Below, piece after piece: positions 9,750-17,894 of a stretch of 64,000 nucleotides of DNA. The position numbers and the translations under genes were made by a program. Positions within the stretch are counted from its first letter, which is position 1, and the number at the start of each line of letters is the position of its first letter. The stretch is from Chloroflexaceae bacterium (GTDB lineage Bacteria; Chloroflexota; Chloroflexia; Chloroflexales; Chloroflexaceae), in assembly GCA_025057155.1 (NCBI GenBank), contig JANWYD010000005.1, positions 217,868 through 281,867 of the forward strand, given 5' to 3'. The notes below the pieces were generated by a model, which saw only the letters and a program-made list of their open reading frames with translations, made no database searches and was not told the DNA's origin.

Positions 9750-9968
9750 ATGTCGCTCGAAGCCGTTCAGCAGGTTATTGGCCGCGCTGTGACCGATGCC
9801 GAGTTCCGCCAACAACTGATTGATAATGCCCGGGCCGCCTGTGCGGGCTACGATCTCACTGAAGAAGAACTCGACGCCCTCGAAGCCCTCGACCAGACCA
9901 GCCTGCAAGCCTTCGCCGGCACGCTTGATCCGCGCCTCTCCAAGACTGGCGGACGCGGATTTATTTGA
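9750..9968 (+). CDS. Os1348-like NHLP-clan small protein, possible RiPP-precursor relative
   Basis: A 72-aa protein with an excellent AAAGGAG Shine-Dalgarno inside the end of the preceding cyclase gene; the two are almost certainly translationally linked. The N-terminal part (LEAVQQVIGRAVTDAEFRQQL...) followed by an acidic YDLTEEELDALEALD helix matches the nitrile-hydratase-leader-peptide (NHLP)/Nif11-related leader fold. The C-terminal tail runs LDPRLSKTGGRGFI, with a GG motif like a leader/core boundary but only four residues after it and no Cys; Ser and Thr occur only just before it. I recall Chloroflexota proteins of this kind being called the Os1348 family of the NHLP clan. No modification enzyme, peptidase or exporter is adjacent, so a natural-product role is unproven. 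It could instead be a small partner or effector of the cyclase/ATPase. Confidence 0.65.
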   Translation: MSLEAVQQVIGRAVTDAEFRQQLIDNARAACAGYDLTEEELDALEALDQTSLQAFAGTLDPRLSKTGGRGFI

Positions 9969-10020
9969 TAGTTACAACCTGGTGGAGCTTCACCTCCCCA
10001 CCTCCACACCTCCACACCTC

Positions 10021-10071
10021 TACACCTCCACACCTCTACACTGGTTATGTGGAGGTGTGGAGCTGTGTAGC
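10021..10071. terminator. Large imperfect hairpin between convergent genes
   Basis: Tandem CACCTCCACAC/CTCTACAC repeats (about 9992-10042) end in an inverted repeat: 10021-10042 pairs with 10050-10071 with a 2-base bulge, around a TGGTTAT loop. It sits between the NHLP-clan gene and the convergent leuB, so it could terminate both. It has no T run. Confidence 0.5.
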
Positions 10072-10099
10072 GTTGGGATGGCTGACCCCAAACCATGCC

Positions 10100-11176
10100 T
10101 TACGCGGCAATCCGCTCGGCGACGGCGTCGCCGACCGCCGCGGTGCTCGCCGGGGCCTGGCCCGGGCGAGCGATGTCACTGGTAAGAATCCCCGCTTCGA
10201 TCACCGCGCTGACCGCCGCCTCGACGGCCCTGGCCTCCGCCTCAAGGCCCAGGGAATGGCGGAGCAACAGGGCTACGCTGAGGATTGTCGCCAGCGGATT
10301 GGCCCTGCCCTGGCCGGCAATGTCGGGGGCCGAACCGTGGATCGGCTCGTACAGGCCGATCGCTCCCGCGCCGAGGGAGGCGGAGGGCAGCATGCCCATG
10401 GAGCCGGCCAGCATTGAGGCCTCGTCGGTAAGAATGTCGCCGAACATGTTTTCGGTGACGATGACATCAAAGTCAGCCGGCCGGCGCAGGAGGTGCATGG
10501 CGCAGGCATCCACCAGCATCCAGTCATAGCTCAGATCCGGGTACTCAGCCTGAACAATCGCGCTGGTCACGCTGCGCCAGAGCCGGCTTGTCTCCAGCAC
10601 ATTGGCCTTGTCCACCAGCGTAAGCCTGCCGTTCCGGCTGCGGGCCAGGTTGGCGGCGACACGCACCACGCGGGCGATCTCGGTCTCGTGGTAGATGCAC
10701 AGGTCGCTGGCCCATTCGCCCTCGGCGTCGCGGCCGCGGCGCTTCTCTCCGAAGTAGATCCCTCCGGTCAATTCGCGCACCACCAGCAGATCCACGCCCT
10801 CCAGACGCTCCCGGCGCAACGGCGAGGCGTCAATGAGGAGCGGATGCACCGTAACCGGGCGCAGGTTGGCGTACAGCCCCAGTTCTTTCCGCAGGCCCAG
10901 CAGCCCCTGCTCAGGACGCACACTGGCGCGCGGATCGTCCCATTTCGGGCCGCCAACCGCGCCGAGGAGCACGGCGTTGGCGGCCCGGCACGCAGCCACC
11001 GTTTCAGGCGGTAGCGCAACGCCGGTGGCGTCAATCGCCGCGCCGCCGATCAGCGCCTCCTGGAAGGTGAAACTGTGCCCGAAGCGCGCGCCAACAGCCT
11101 GGAGCGCCTTGACCCCCTCTGCGGTTACCTCTGGTCCGATCCCATCGCCTGGGAGTACCGTAATTGTGTAGTTCAC
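10100..11176 (-). CDS. leuB: 3-isopropylmalate dehydrogenase
   Basis: The 358-aa product oxidises and decarboxylates (2R,3S)-3-isopropylmalate with NAD+ in leucine biosynthesis. The N-terminus [13 protein letters not shown], the loop [12 protein letters not shown], the arginine-containing substrate region ([21 protein letters not shown]), [14 protein letters not shown] (catalytic Tyr), LVDKANVL (catalytic Lys), and the Asp-bearing [22 protein letters not shown] followed by [14 protein letters not shown] (NAD-binding) are all present and in order. Length is normal for bacterial LeuB. The start codon is GTG with AGGG a few bases upstream. No other leu genes are in the window, so leuB is detached from leuACD here. 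It converges on the NHLP-clan gene. Confidence 0.97.
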   Translation of the reverse strand: MNYTITVLPGDGIGPEVTAEGVKALQAVGARFGHSFTFQEALIGGAAIDATGVALPPETVAACRAANAVLLGAVGGPKWDDPRASVRPEQGLLGLRKELGLYANLRPVTVHPLLIDASPLRRERLEGVDLLVVRELTGGIYFGEKRRGRDAEGEWASDLCIYHETEIARVVRVAANLARSRNGRLTLVDKANVLETSRLWRSVTSAIVQAEYPDLSYDWMLVDACAMHLLRRPADFDVIVTENMFGDILTDEASMLAGSMGMLPSASLGAGAIGLYEPIHGSAPDIAGQGRANPLATILSVALLLRHSLGLEAEARAVEAAVSAVIEAGILTSDIARPGQAPASTAAVGDAVAERIAA

Positions 11177-11240
11177 GTGTCCCTACCTCGGACGTTTATG
11201 CGCTGTGTACACACTCAGGTTGGTACGGGTTCACACTGCT

Positions 11241-11302
11241 CCTGGGAGCGAGGGCATCTTGCCCTCGAATCCTGATGAGGGCGGGACGCCCTCGCTCCCA
11301 GG
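11241..11302. repeat. Inverted repeat built from GAGGGC modules
   Basis: CCTGGGAGCGAGGGC at one end is matched by GCCCTCGCTCCCAGG at the other, and an inner GCCCTC/GAGGGC pair makes a long stem-loop. It is upstream of the divergent leuB (11177-11581 otherwise holds no gene I can support). The form resembles a miniature dispersed element of Chloroflexota; no coding capacity. Confidence 0.6.
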
Positions 11303-11581
11303 TCTGCGGGCTTGCCCCAACTCTGAACACGTACTCAGGTTTCGCTGCGCGGCCTGTTACGTACCTGTTCGGACAGGTGCGGAGGGCTGATGTTAAAATA
11401 ACCGATAACCAATAGACGATAGTATGTCGCTGGTGTTTTTATCGTGGCAGTATGCGCCCCGCGAACGGCGCTTCGCCAGTGGTAACGAACCCGTTATGTG
11501 CCCAACGTATGCTTCACGCGTAAGGCGATGCCTGTCTGCAAGATGAGCGCGCCGCATAGAGCGGCGAGAGAGGAAAAGCGC

Positions 11582-11824
11582 ATGGCTACGCGCAGGGTCG
11601 AGTCCTTCCTGCTCCGGATCGTTGTCTCGGAGGATCGCGCGGCGACTCCGCAGCGCTGGCGGGGCAGGATCCAGCATATTGCCACTGGCGCCGAGCAGCA
11701 GATCGGCGAATTGTCCCAGGTAGTGGATTTCATCAATGCTCACCTCTACGCCATAGCTGAGCCGGAGGCCTCGAATACCGGTGCGGAGACGCCGGATTTA
11801 CCCGCCTTCCCCAATCCATCGTAG
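11582..11824 (+). CDS. Small conserved protein of unknown function
   Basis: An 80-aa protein starting at an ATG preceded by GAGAGAGGAAAA. The core reads as a strand-rich module (RVESFLLRIVV, RWRGRIQHIATGAE, IGELSQVVDFINAHL), a pattern I recognise from small Chloroflexota proteins with consensus FLLRhVV...WRGhIQHh.SGxE..F..hxxhhxFI. Such modules occur alone or next to large AAA/SARP regulators, as here, where the convergent SARP-type gene follows. No catalytic residues, membrane segment or signal peptide is apparent. The function is unknown; partner or ligand-binding roles are guesses. The frame can be read upstream to 11498, but without a ribosome-binding site. Confidence 0.6.
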   Translation: MATRRVESFLLRIVVSEDRAATPQRWRGRIQHIATGAEQQIGELSQVVDFINAHLYAIAEPEASNTGAETPDLPAFPNPS

Positions 11825-11830
11825 CATGCT

Positions 11831-11849
11831 GCCGAGAGCGCCTCTCGGC
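11831..11849. terminator. Hairpin after the small conserved gene
   Basis: GCCGAGAG and CTCTCGGC form an 8-bp perfect stem with a 3-base loop, 6 bp beyond the stop codon of the 80-aa gene. There is no T run. The rest of 11850-12024 holds nothing I can support. Confidence 0.5.
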
Positions 11850-12024
11850 GGGGGTGGTGCAGTCAGCGGGCCCCCGCACGTTTCCTCATACCGACGCGGC
11901 ATCGCTACTCCGTGCCGCTCAGAGGACCTTTGCCCCTTCGAGCTGCCCGATGATCGCAACCAGAGCGCATCGCAGGAGGGCCTTGCGCTGCCAGCGTCAC
12001 GCCCCGGCGGACGGGAGGCGGCGC

Positions 12025-15000
12025 TTACGGCGTCAGAGGATGGTTCCCGCGGATTTTCTGATAGATCGCCACCGTTTCGGGGAGCGGCTCAACGCCTAGC
12101 TCCTGGTGCAGCGCGGCCACGCAGCGGTTATAGAGTCGCAGCGCCGTGCTACGTTCACCCAGAATGCCGTAGGCGCGCATGAGCAGTTGGTAGGCTTCTT
12201 CCTGGGCCTGGTCATACTCCAGCACGCGCCAGGCCAGACCGATAGCCTCGTGGGGATTGCCATCTTCGAGCAGCAGGGCGCCGAGGCGCAGCGACGCCTC
12301 GGTGAAGAGCAGCTCCAGACGTTCCCGTTCGACGACGGACCAGTCCTCGTAGAGGCAGTCGGGCAAGAACGGGCCGCCATAGAGGCTGATGGCGTGGCGG
12401 AAGCGCGCGATCGCCTCGGCGCGTTGCCCGCGCTGCAACGCGGCGCGTCCCTGTTCTACCGCCTCCGAGAACTCCGCGGCGTCATAGCCGTGGTCGCTTT
12501 CGATATTAAAGCCATACGTATCGCCCTGTTGCAGGATATAGTACATTGGCGCGCCCTCGGGCCGGTTGGGTTCGATCGCCTTGGTCAAACGGCTGAGGGT
12601 GACGCGGAGGTTGTTGGCCGCAGCTTCGGTCTCAAGGCCGGGCCAGAGCATATCCATGATCCGGTCGCGGGGCAACATGCGCCCGCGTTCGACCAGCAGC
12701 AGTTGCAACAACTGACGCGCCTTGATGCTGCGCCAGTCGCGATCGCGGATCTCGACATCGCCGCGCCAGACGCCGAAGGCCCCCAGGGTGCGCACGTTAA
12801 GGCGATACGCCGGGCGATACACCAGGCGTTCCAGGGAACTCTCGGCGGCGCTCCGCACATCGGGATGGCGCTCCTTGAGCATCGTACGCAGGGTGGCGTA
12901 GGCCTGGGCCGATCCCAGGTCGCCCAGGAGGGTGGCGATGCGCGCGCGGATTGCCGGAGTAGTATGCCTGGAAAGCATCTGCATAAGTAACGCCGGAGCG
13001 GTCCTGGGGATCTGGCGGCGCAGCACCTGGCCGACCGCCTCGGGCGCAAGGCCCTGTTCGATGGCGCTGGCGACGGCCTGTTCAACTACGGTCTGCGGCA
13101 AGCCGGGCAAAAAACCGAAGCGGTGGCGCTCACACAGGTTCCAGCCGGCCCGCAGCGCCTCCAGAGCGGCCTCGGAGTGGCCGAGGCGTTGTTCAAGGGC
13201 TGCCCGGTAGATCTGTACCGAGGCCAGAAACAGGCCGTCGCCCCGGGCCAGCATCTCTGCGGCAAGCTCGGCGGCCAGGTTGGCGGCCCGCTCAGTTTCA
13301 CCGCCTTCGCCAAGCACCACCAGCAGGTAGAGTTGGAGCCACAGATCGTGCGTGCTCTGGGCGGGAGGCGCCAGGTCGCCTGGCGCCTGGTTCCGGCGTG
13401 TCGCCGCGGCCGTCGCGAGATCGGCGCCTACGGCGCGAGCGTGTCGCATCAGGTCGAGAGCCGCGGCGGTGGCGGCGGCCTCTTGTCCGCTGCGGCGGGC
13501 CAGATAGGCCTCAATCACCCGGGCGCGGGTAAGCAGTGCAGCCAGGCCATTGGCATTCGCGATGCTCCGGGCGCGTGAAAGGTACGTCGTTGCTTCTTCT
13601 ATTTCGCCCTGCTCGGCCAGCAAAAGGGCCAGGAAAGCGGCGCTCACACCGATGACGCTCTGTTGTTCGTAGACGCTCAGACGGCGATAGGCGTCGAGGG
13701 CCACGAACACCGCTTCGCTGATCTGACCCTGCTGGTAGAGCGCCAGGGCCTTGAGCAACAGCAGATTCTGGTGCAAACGGTCGTCCCGTTCCACCTGAGG
13801 CATCTCCAGGGCCTGGCCGATGGCGGTGAGCGCGGCTTCAGGGTAGCCCTGTTGCGTATGGATAGAACTGACAATCATAGCCAGCAGCCACTGCCAGAAG
13901 ACGCTGCGCGGATGGCGCGTGGCATGCGCGGCGACGCGCAGGGCGGCGGCGTAGCGCCCCCGGCTGTAGAGCAGGGCGGCGGTCGAGGCCAGGGCGGCGC
14001 CCCTGGCCCAGGTGTCGCGCACGCGATTGGCGGCGCGCACGGCGCGCACGCAGACATCGGCGAAATCCGCGGGGCGCCCTTCCCAGAAGATCAGCGCGGC
14101 CACGTCGCTCAGGGCGCGCAACTCGCGCTGGTAATTCCCTTCGCGGCTGTACAACTCCGCGGCGCGGCTGATCGCCTGGAGGGCCTGGTCGGGATGCGAG
14201 GCGGCCATGCTCCAGCCCCACATATGCAACAACTCCGCGTCGCGCTCGCGTCGTTCAACGGGCAGGCTCTCCAGCCAGGCGCGAATGCTGTCGCGCTGCG
14301 GGCTTTCAATCAACGGCCAGGCCCGGCGGCGCAGGGCGCCGGCCATGGCCTCATCATCGCCAGCGGCGCTGTAGTGGGCCATGGCCACTTCGAGGCGGGA
14401 CCGGCGCTCGAACGCCGCGCCGTAACGGGTGTGCAGTTCCACCAGCGCTTGCGGGCCCAGGGTTTGTTGCGCGCGTTCGCGCAACAGTCGGCTCCACAGC
14501 GGATGAAACCGGTATGTTGGCGCGCCGCTTTCTCCCGTATCAACCGGCGAGATCGGCAGACCCAGTTGCACACAGCGATTGATAAGCGCCTCGGCATCGG
14601 GGCGTCCTAGCACCTCGGCAATCAGCGGCGCGTCGAACTGATCGGTCAGCGCGGCCTGGGCAAGAAATTCCAGCAGATCCGGTGGCAGATTCGCCAGCAC
14701 CTCTGAGGCCAGGTAGTCGAACAGACTGCGCTCACTGCTATCGAGGGTCTCCAGGTAGGTGCGGCGCTGCTCGGGCGCGAGGCGCGCCAGCGCTCGGGCG
14801 GCCAGTTGCACGCTCAACACCCAGCCCTCAGTGCGCTGGAGCAGCAGATCCAGTTCCCCGGCAGGGAGGTGCACCCCCGCGCGCGCAAGCAGTTCCGCCG
14901 CCTCCTCGCGGTTCAGCGACAGATCACCCTGCTCAACCTCTACCAGGGCGCCCTCGGCGCGCATGCGCGGAAGAGGGGAGATGTCAATCATGCGCCGCGA

Positions 15001-15543
15001 GGCCAGAATGACGTGCAAGGCGGGTGGCGCGGCTCGCAGCAGGTAGCCGATGAGCGCCGTCGTAATCGGCCCGTCGCTGATCAGGTGGAGGTCGTCAATG
15101 ATTAAGAACGTCGGCGTGGTCAGCGCCGTCTGGAGTTCGCTCAGCAGCGCGCCGGCGACCACTGGCCAGTCGCGCTCCAGATCGGCAGCCGAGTGGATCA
15201 CGCGCCACGACTCCTCGCCCACCTCGGGCAGATGGCGCTGGAAGGCGCGCACCAGGTAGGCCAGCAAAAGCGACGGGGCCTGGTCCTCGGCATCGAGGCC
15301 GAGCCAGAGCACGTGTGCGCCGGTGCGTTGCAACTCGTCGGCCCACTGGGCCAGCAGCGTGGTTTTGCCATACCCTGCCGGGGCGACTACCAGGGTCACG
15401 GGTCGCAGACGCACTTCAGCCAGCAGCGCCTGCAGATCGGGCCGTAGCAGGGTTTCGCTGCGCGGCACTGGCGGCGACAGTTTTAGCGGGAGCAGTGCCG
15501 GCCCCGGCTGCGATGCGGATCGAATGGCGGCTACCTGGGTCAT
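12025..15543 (-). CDS. MalT-like ATPase / SARP-type (BTAD) transcriptional regulator
   Basis: A 1172-aa cytosolic regulator. It starts with a STAND/MalT-type NTPase: Walker A APAGYGKTT (residues 54-62) and Walker B FLIIDDLHL near 147, followed by a winged helix (LPPDLLEFLAQAALTD) and a long TPR array (about 350-830). A short HEAT-like stretch (PAIRARIATLLGDLGS.AYATL) near 855-890 precedes a C-terminal OmpR-type DNA-binding domain (VRTLGAFGVWRGDVEI...RSIKARQLLQLLLV..., about 900-985) and a bacterial transcriptional activator domain (about 1015-1165). MalT proteins carry LuxR helices at the C-terminus; here the DNA-binding part is of SARP type, a combination common in Chloroflexota and actinomycetes. 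Targets are unknown. It lies 174 bp downstream of a Ser/Thr kinase gene in the same orientation, but has its own candidate promoter. Confidence 0.9.
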   Translation of the reverse strand: MTQVAAIRSASQPGPALLPLKLSPPVPRSETLLRPDLQALLAEVRLRPVTLVVAPAGYGKTTLLAQWADELQRTGAHVLWLGLDAEDQAPSLLLAYLVRAFQRHLPEVGEESWRVIHSAADLERDWPVVAGALLSELQTALTTPTFLIIDDLHLISDGPITTALIGYLLRAAPPALHVILASRRMIDISPLPRMRAEGALVEVEQGDLSLNREEAAELLARAGVHLPAGELDLLLQRTEGWVLSVQLAARALARLAPEQRRTYLETLDSSERSLFDYLASEVLANLPPDLLEFLAQAALTDQFDAPLIAEVLGRPDAEALINRCVQLGLPISPVDTGESGAPTYRFHPLWSRLLRERAQQTLGPQALVELHTRYGAAFERRSRLEVAMAHYSAAGDDEAMAGALRRRAWPLIESPQRDSIRAWLESLPVERRERDAELLHMWGWSMAASHPDQALQAISRAAELYSREGNYQRELRALSDVAALIFWEGRPADFADVCVRAVRAANRVRDTWARGAALASTAALLYSRGRYAAALRVAAHATRHPRSVFWQWLLAMIVSSIHTQQGYPEAALTAIGQALEMPQVERDDRLHQNLLLLKALALYQQGQISEAVFVALDAYRRLSVYEQQSVIGVSAAFLALLLAEQGEIEEATTYLSRARSIANANGLAALLTRARVIEAYLARRSGQEAAATAAALDLMRHARAVGADLATAAATRRNQAPGDLAPPAQSTHDLWLQLYLLVVLGEGGETERAANLAAELAAEMLARGDGLFLASVQIYRAALEQRLGHSEAALEALRAGWNLCERHRFGFLPGLPQTVVEQAVASAIEQGLAPEAVGQVLRRQIPRTAPALLMQMLSRHTTPAIRARIATLLGDLGSAQAYATLRTMLKERHPDVRSAAESSLERLVYRPAYRLNVRTLGAFGVWRGDVEIRDRDWRSIKARQLLQLLLVERGRMLPRDRIMDMLWPGLETEAAANNLRVTLSRLTKAIEPNRPEGAPMYYILQQGDTYGFNIESDHGYDAAEFSEAVEQGRAALQRGQRAEAIARFRHAISLYGGPFLPDCLYEDWSVVERERLELLFTEASLRLGALLLEDGNPHEAIGLAWRVLEYDQAQEEAYQLLMRAYGILGERSTALRLYNRCVAALHQELGVEPLPETVAIYQKIRGNHPLTP

Positions 15544-15598
15544 ATGTCTCGCTCCACGGATTAGCCACTGAGAGCCTATCCGGATACTATGTGTTGCA

Positions 15599-15626
15599 AT
15601 TATAGCTCAGAGGTTGTGGGCGTCAT
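15599..15626 (-). promoter_or_regulatory. Candidate promoter of the SARP-type regulator
   Basis: Reading leftward, ATGACG at 15626-15621, a 16-bp spacer, and TATAAT at 15604-15599. Transcription would begin near 15592, giving a leader of about 50 nt with GGAG before the ATG at 15543. Confidence 0.5.
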
Positions 15627-15717
15627 CTGAGTTGCAAGACCATCTTTTTTCGGACAGGAAGAGATATGCGGCAATCAGGCCCCCCAACCCTTTGGCAGAA
15701 ATTATTTAGACAGGTTC

Positions 15718-17661
15718 TTAATTGTCATTGTAGCGCTCGAATCTGCCGGTATTGTAAAGCACAAATATACTTGCGCGTTCAGCGGATCGATAGATCGGCG
15801 TGTAAATCATCGCGCCTTGCTCGTAGAATTGAATGACGCCGGGCGTGGCGTCGTCCAACACGATCTCCGGACTCAGCCAGGCGCCCAGGGTTTCGCGCAC
15901 TCCGGGCTGGTAAAAATACACCCGTCCGAAACCGCGCACAGGCTGGTTGGGATCAGGCCCGGGAGTCGGCGCAGGCCCGAGGTCAGCCACGGCCGCGGGT
16001 GAGAGGGCCTGGTACGCGCCCTGATCCAGCCCTTCAAACACGAAGATATAGTCGCGCCACCGGGTGCGATTGGCCAGATCCCAGTACAGCATCGTCCCCC
16101 CTTCAAAAAACTGCACCGATCCCTTGCCGGCGCTTTCCGCGACCAGAGGGCAGCCCAGGCCCACGCGGACATTGACGTTTTCCCTGAACAGTCGCCCGAA
16201 ACCGCCGGCCAGCAACTCATCCCGGCAGGCGGCCACTTCCGTGGCCGTGGGGGTCTCGGTGGGCCTGGGGGTGGCCGTTGGCGCTTCGGTAGGGATGGGC
16301 GTGGCCGAGGGAAGAGGCAGAGCTGTGGGGGCCTCGGTGGGCCTGGGGGTCGCCGTAGGATCGGGAGGCGCCGTGGAGGCCGCGGTCGGGGTGATGCCCG
16401 GCGTTGCCGTTGGCGCCGGGCTGGCTGTCGCCGTCGAGGTTGCGCTGGTGGTTGCCGTAGGCGCCGCGATCCCCGGCACGGTTGCCGTGGGTGGCTCAGT
16501 GCTGGGACTGGTCGCCGCAGTCGTGGTTTCGCCGAGAACCAGAGGCAGACTGGCGGAAGGCAGGGGCGGAGGTGGCGTACCGCCTGCGGAGCCGCCTCCG
16601 TTCGTAATCCAGACCAGGGTCAGCGCCAGCCCGCCCAGCGCCAGCACCGCTGCCAGAACCGTTAGCCACGGGCCAGACTGTATGCTTTGCGTCGCGGGAC
16701 TCCCGGCTCCGGCCGTTGCCACGGTTGCGGCGCCCGGCGCCGGAGCGGTCGGCAAAGGGGCCGGGCGGGCGAGAGTGGCTCCGGCCAGCGCCAGGGCGGG
16801 CGTAGGGCCGGGCATAGTCGCCTCGCCGGCGCCCCGGGCCACGAGCCGCAGATCGCGCACAAAGGCCCCGGCGCTCTGGTAGCGATCAGCGGGGTTGCGC
16901 GCTGTTGCTCGGGCAAGCACCGCGTCAAGCGCGGGAGGCAGGGCTGGATTCACCTGTGACGGCGGGGCGGGTTGGCCGTACAGATGACCGAGGAGCACAT
17001 CCTGGACGCTGCCATCGAATGCCCGGCGACCGGTCAGGGCGCGGTAGGTCAGCATGCCCAGAGCGTACACGTCGCCTGGCGGGCCGACCTGGCCTCCGGC
17101 GATCTGTTCGGGGGCCATGTAATCCGGTGTGCCGATCAGCGCCCCCGTTGTCGTCAATCCCGGCATATCGAGTTGCTTGGCGATCCCGAAATCGGCCAAC
17201 ACCACGCCGGGACCCTCGGCGGCATCGCTGAGAAAGATATTGCCCGGCTTCACATCCCGGTGGATCACGCCCCGCGCATGGGCGTAGTCGAGCGCCTCCG
17301 CCACCGGCGCCAGCACCTCGAGCAACGCCTCCAGGTTCAAAGTGCCGGTTTCCTGGAGCCGATCTTGCAGGGTTCGCCCGGTTAGCAACTGCATGGCGAT
17401 AAAGACCAGGCCATCCTGTTCGCCCACGTCGTAGACAGCCACGATATGCGGATGGGCCAGCGAGGCCGCTGTAACAGCCTCGCGTTTGAAACGCTCCACC
17501 ACTGCAGGGTCATCGCTGAAGTGGGGATAGAGGACCTTCAGGGCCACATCACGTTGCAGCACGGTATCGGCAGCCCGGTAGACTGCGGCCATTCCGCCAC
17601 GGCCAAGCAACTCCTTGATATAATAGCGGCCAATATGTTGATGGATGAGGGAGCGTACCAT
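15718..17661 (-). CDS. Transmembrane Ser/Thr protein kinase with extracytoplasmic domain
   Basis: A 647-aa Hanks-type kinase. The N-terminal catalytic domain (about 10-275) has the Gly loop GRGGMAAVY, Lys42, the HRDVKPGN catalytic loop (Asp136) and DFG at 157-159. The activation segment bears several Thr residues (GLTTTGALIGTPDYMAPE) that could be phosphorylated. A Pro/Ala linker leads to one transmembrane helix (332-353), then an extracellular Pro/Thr-rich stalk with repeated TPRPTEAPTA-like units. The last 170 residues are a globular module with two similar halves (VQFFEGGTMLYW and IQFYEQGAMIYT), which may sense a ligand. The design is PknB-like with a non-PASTA sensor. The SARP-type regulator gene follows downstream; a signalling link is suggested only by proximity. 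Confidence 0.93.
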   Translation of the reverse strand: MVRSLIHQHIGRYYIKELLGRGGMAAVYRAADTVLQRDVALKVLYPHFSDDPAVVERFKREAVTAASLAHPHIVAVYDVGEQDGLVFIAMQLLTGRTLQDRLQETGTLNLEALLEVLAPVAEALDYAHARGVIHRDVKPGNIFLSDAAEGPGVVLADFGIAKQLDMPGLTTTGALIGTPDYMAPEQIAGGQVGPPGDVYALGMLTYRALTGRRAFDGSVQDVLLGHLYGQPAPPSQVNPALPPALDAVLARATARNPADRYQSAGAFVRDLRLVARGAGEATMPGPTPALALAGATLARPAPLPTAPAPGAATVATAGAGSPATQSIQSGPWLTVLAAVLALGGLALTLVWITNGGGSAGGTPPPPLPSASLPLVLGETTTAATSPSTEPPTATVPGIAAPTATTSATSTATASPAPTATPGITPTAASTAPPDPTATPRPTEAPTALPLPSATPIPTEAPTATPRPTETPTATEVAACRDELLAGGFGRLFRENVNVRVGLGCPLVAESAGKGSVQFFEGGTMLYWDLANRTRWRDYIFVFEGLDQGAYQALSPAAVADLGPAPTPGPDPNQPVRGFGRVYFYQPGVRETLGAWLSPEIVLDDATPGVIQFYEQGAMIYTPIYRSAERASIFVLYNTGRFERYNDN

Positions 17662-17702
17662 AATAGCGGTGTGCGACCTGCCGATCCGGGCGCATTAGAG
17701 CT

Positions 17703-17730
17703 ATTGTAACATACGCTTTGCCTTCGGCAA
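17703..17730 (-). promoter_or_regulatory. Candidate extended -10 promoter of the kinase gene
   Basis: On the minus strand, TTGCCG (17730-17725), a 16-bp spacer, and TACAAT (17708-17703) preceded by TGT, giving an extended -10. The start codon is about 35 nt downstream of the expected start point. The same TATGTTACAAT string recurs before the helicase-like gene near 59622-59632. Confidence 0.5.
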
Positions 17731-17894
17731 GTTATGTCATGCATCTATGCAGGCAATCCTCCGGGTGACGCTGCCCGCAATTCGGAGGGTTGCAACATAG
17801 GGATGAGAAAAGTTTTCTGAGAGGGCCTGGCTCTCCCAGACCCTTGCCTCGGGCATGGAGAATACCGCCTTCCCTCGTGCACCGAAGTGTTGTC

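Noticed and set aside
9750-9968. Complete lanthipeptide or Nif11-type RiPP cluster
   Set aside because: No modification enzyme, protease or transporter lies nearby, and the tail after GG has no Cys.
11393-11743. 116-aa minus-strand frame
   Set aside because: No start signal or domain, and it overlaps the better supported 80-aa plus-strand gene.
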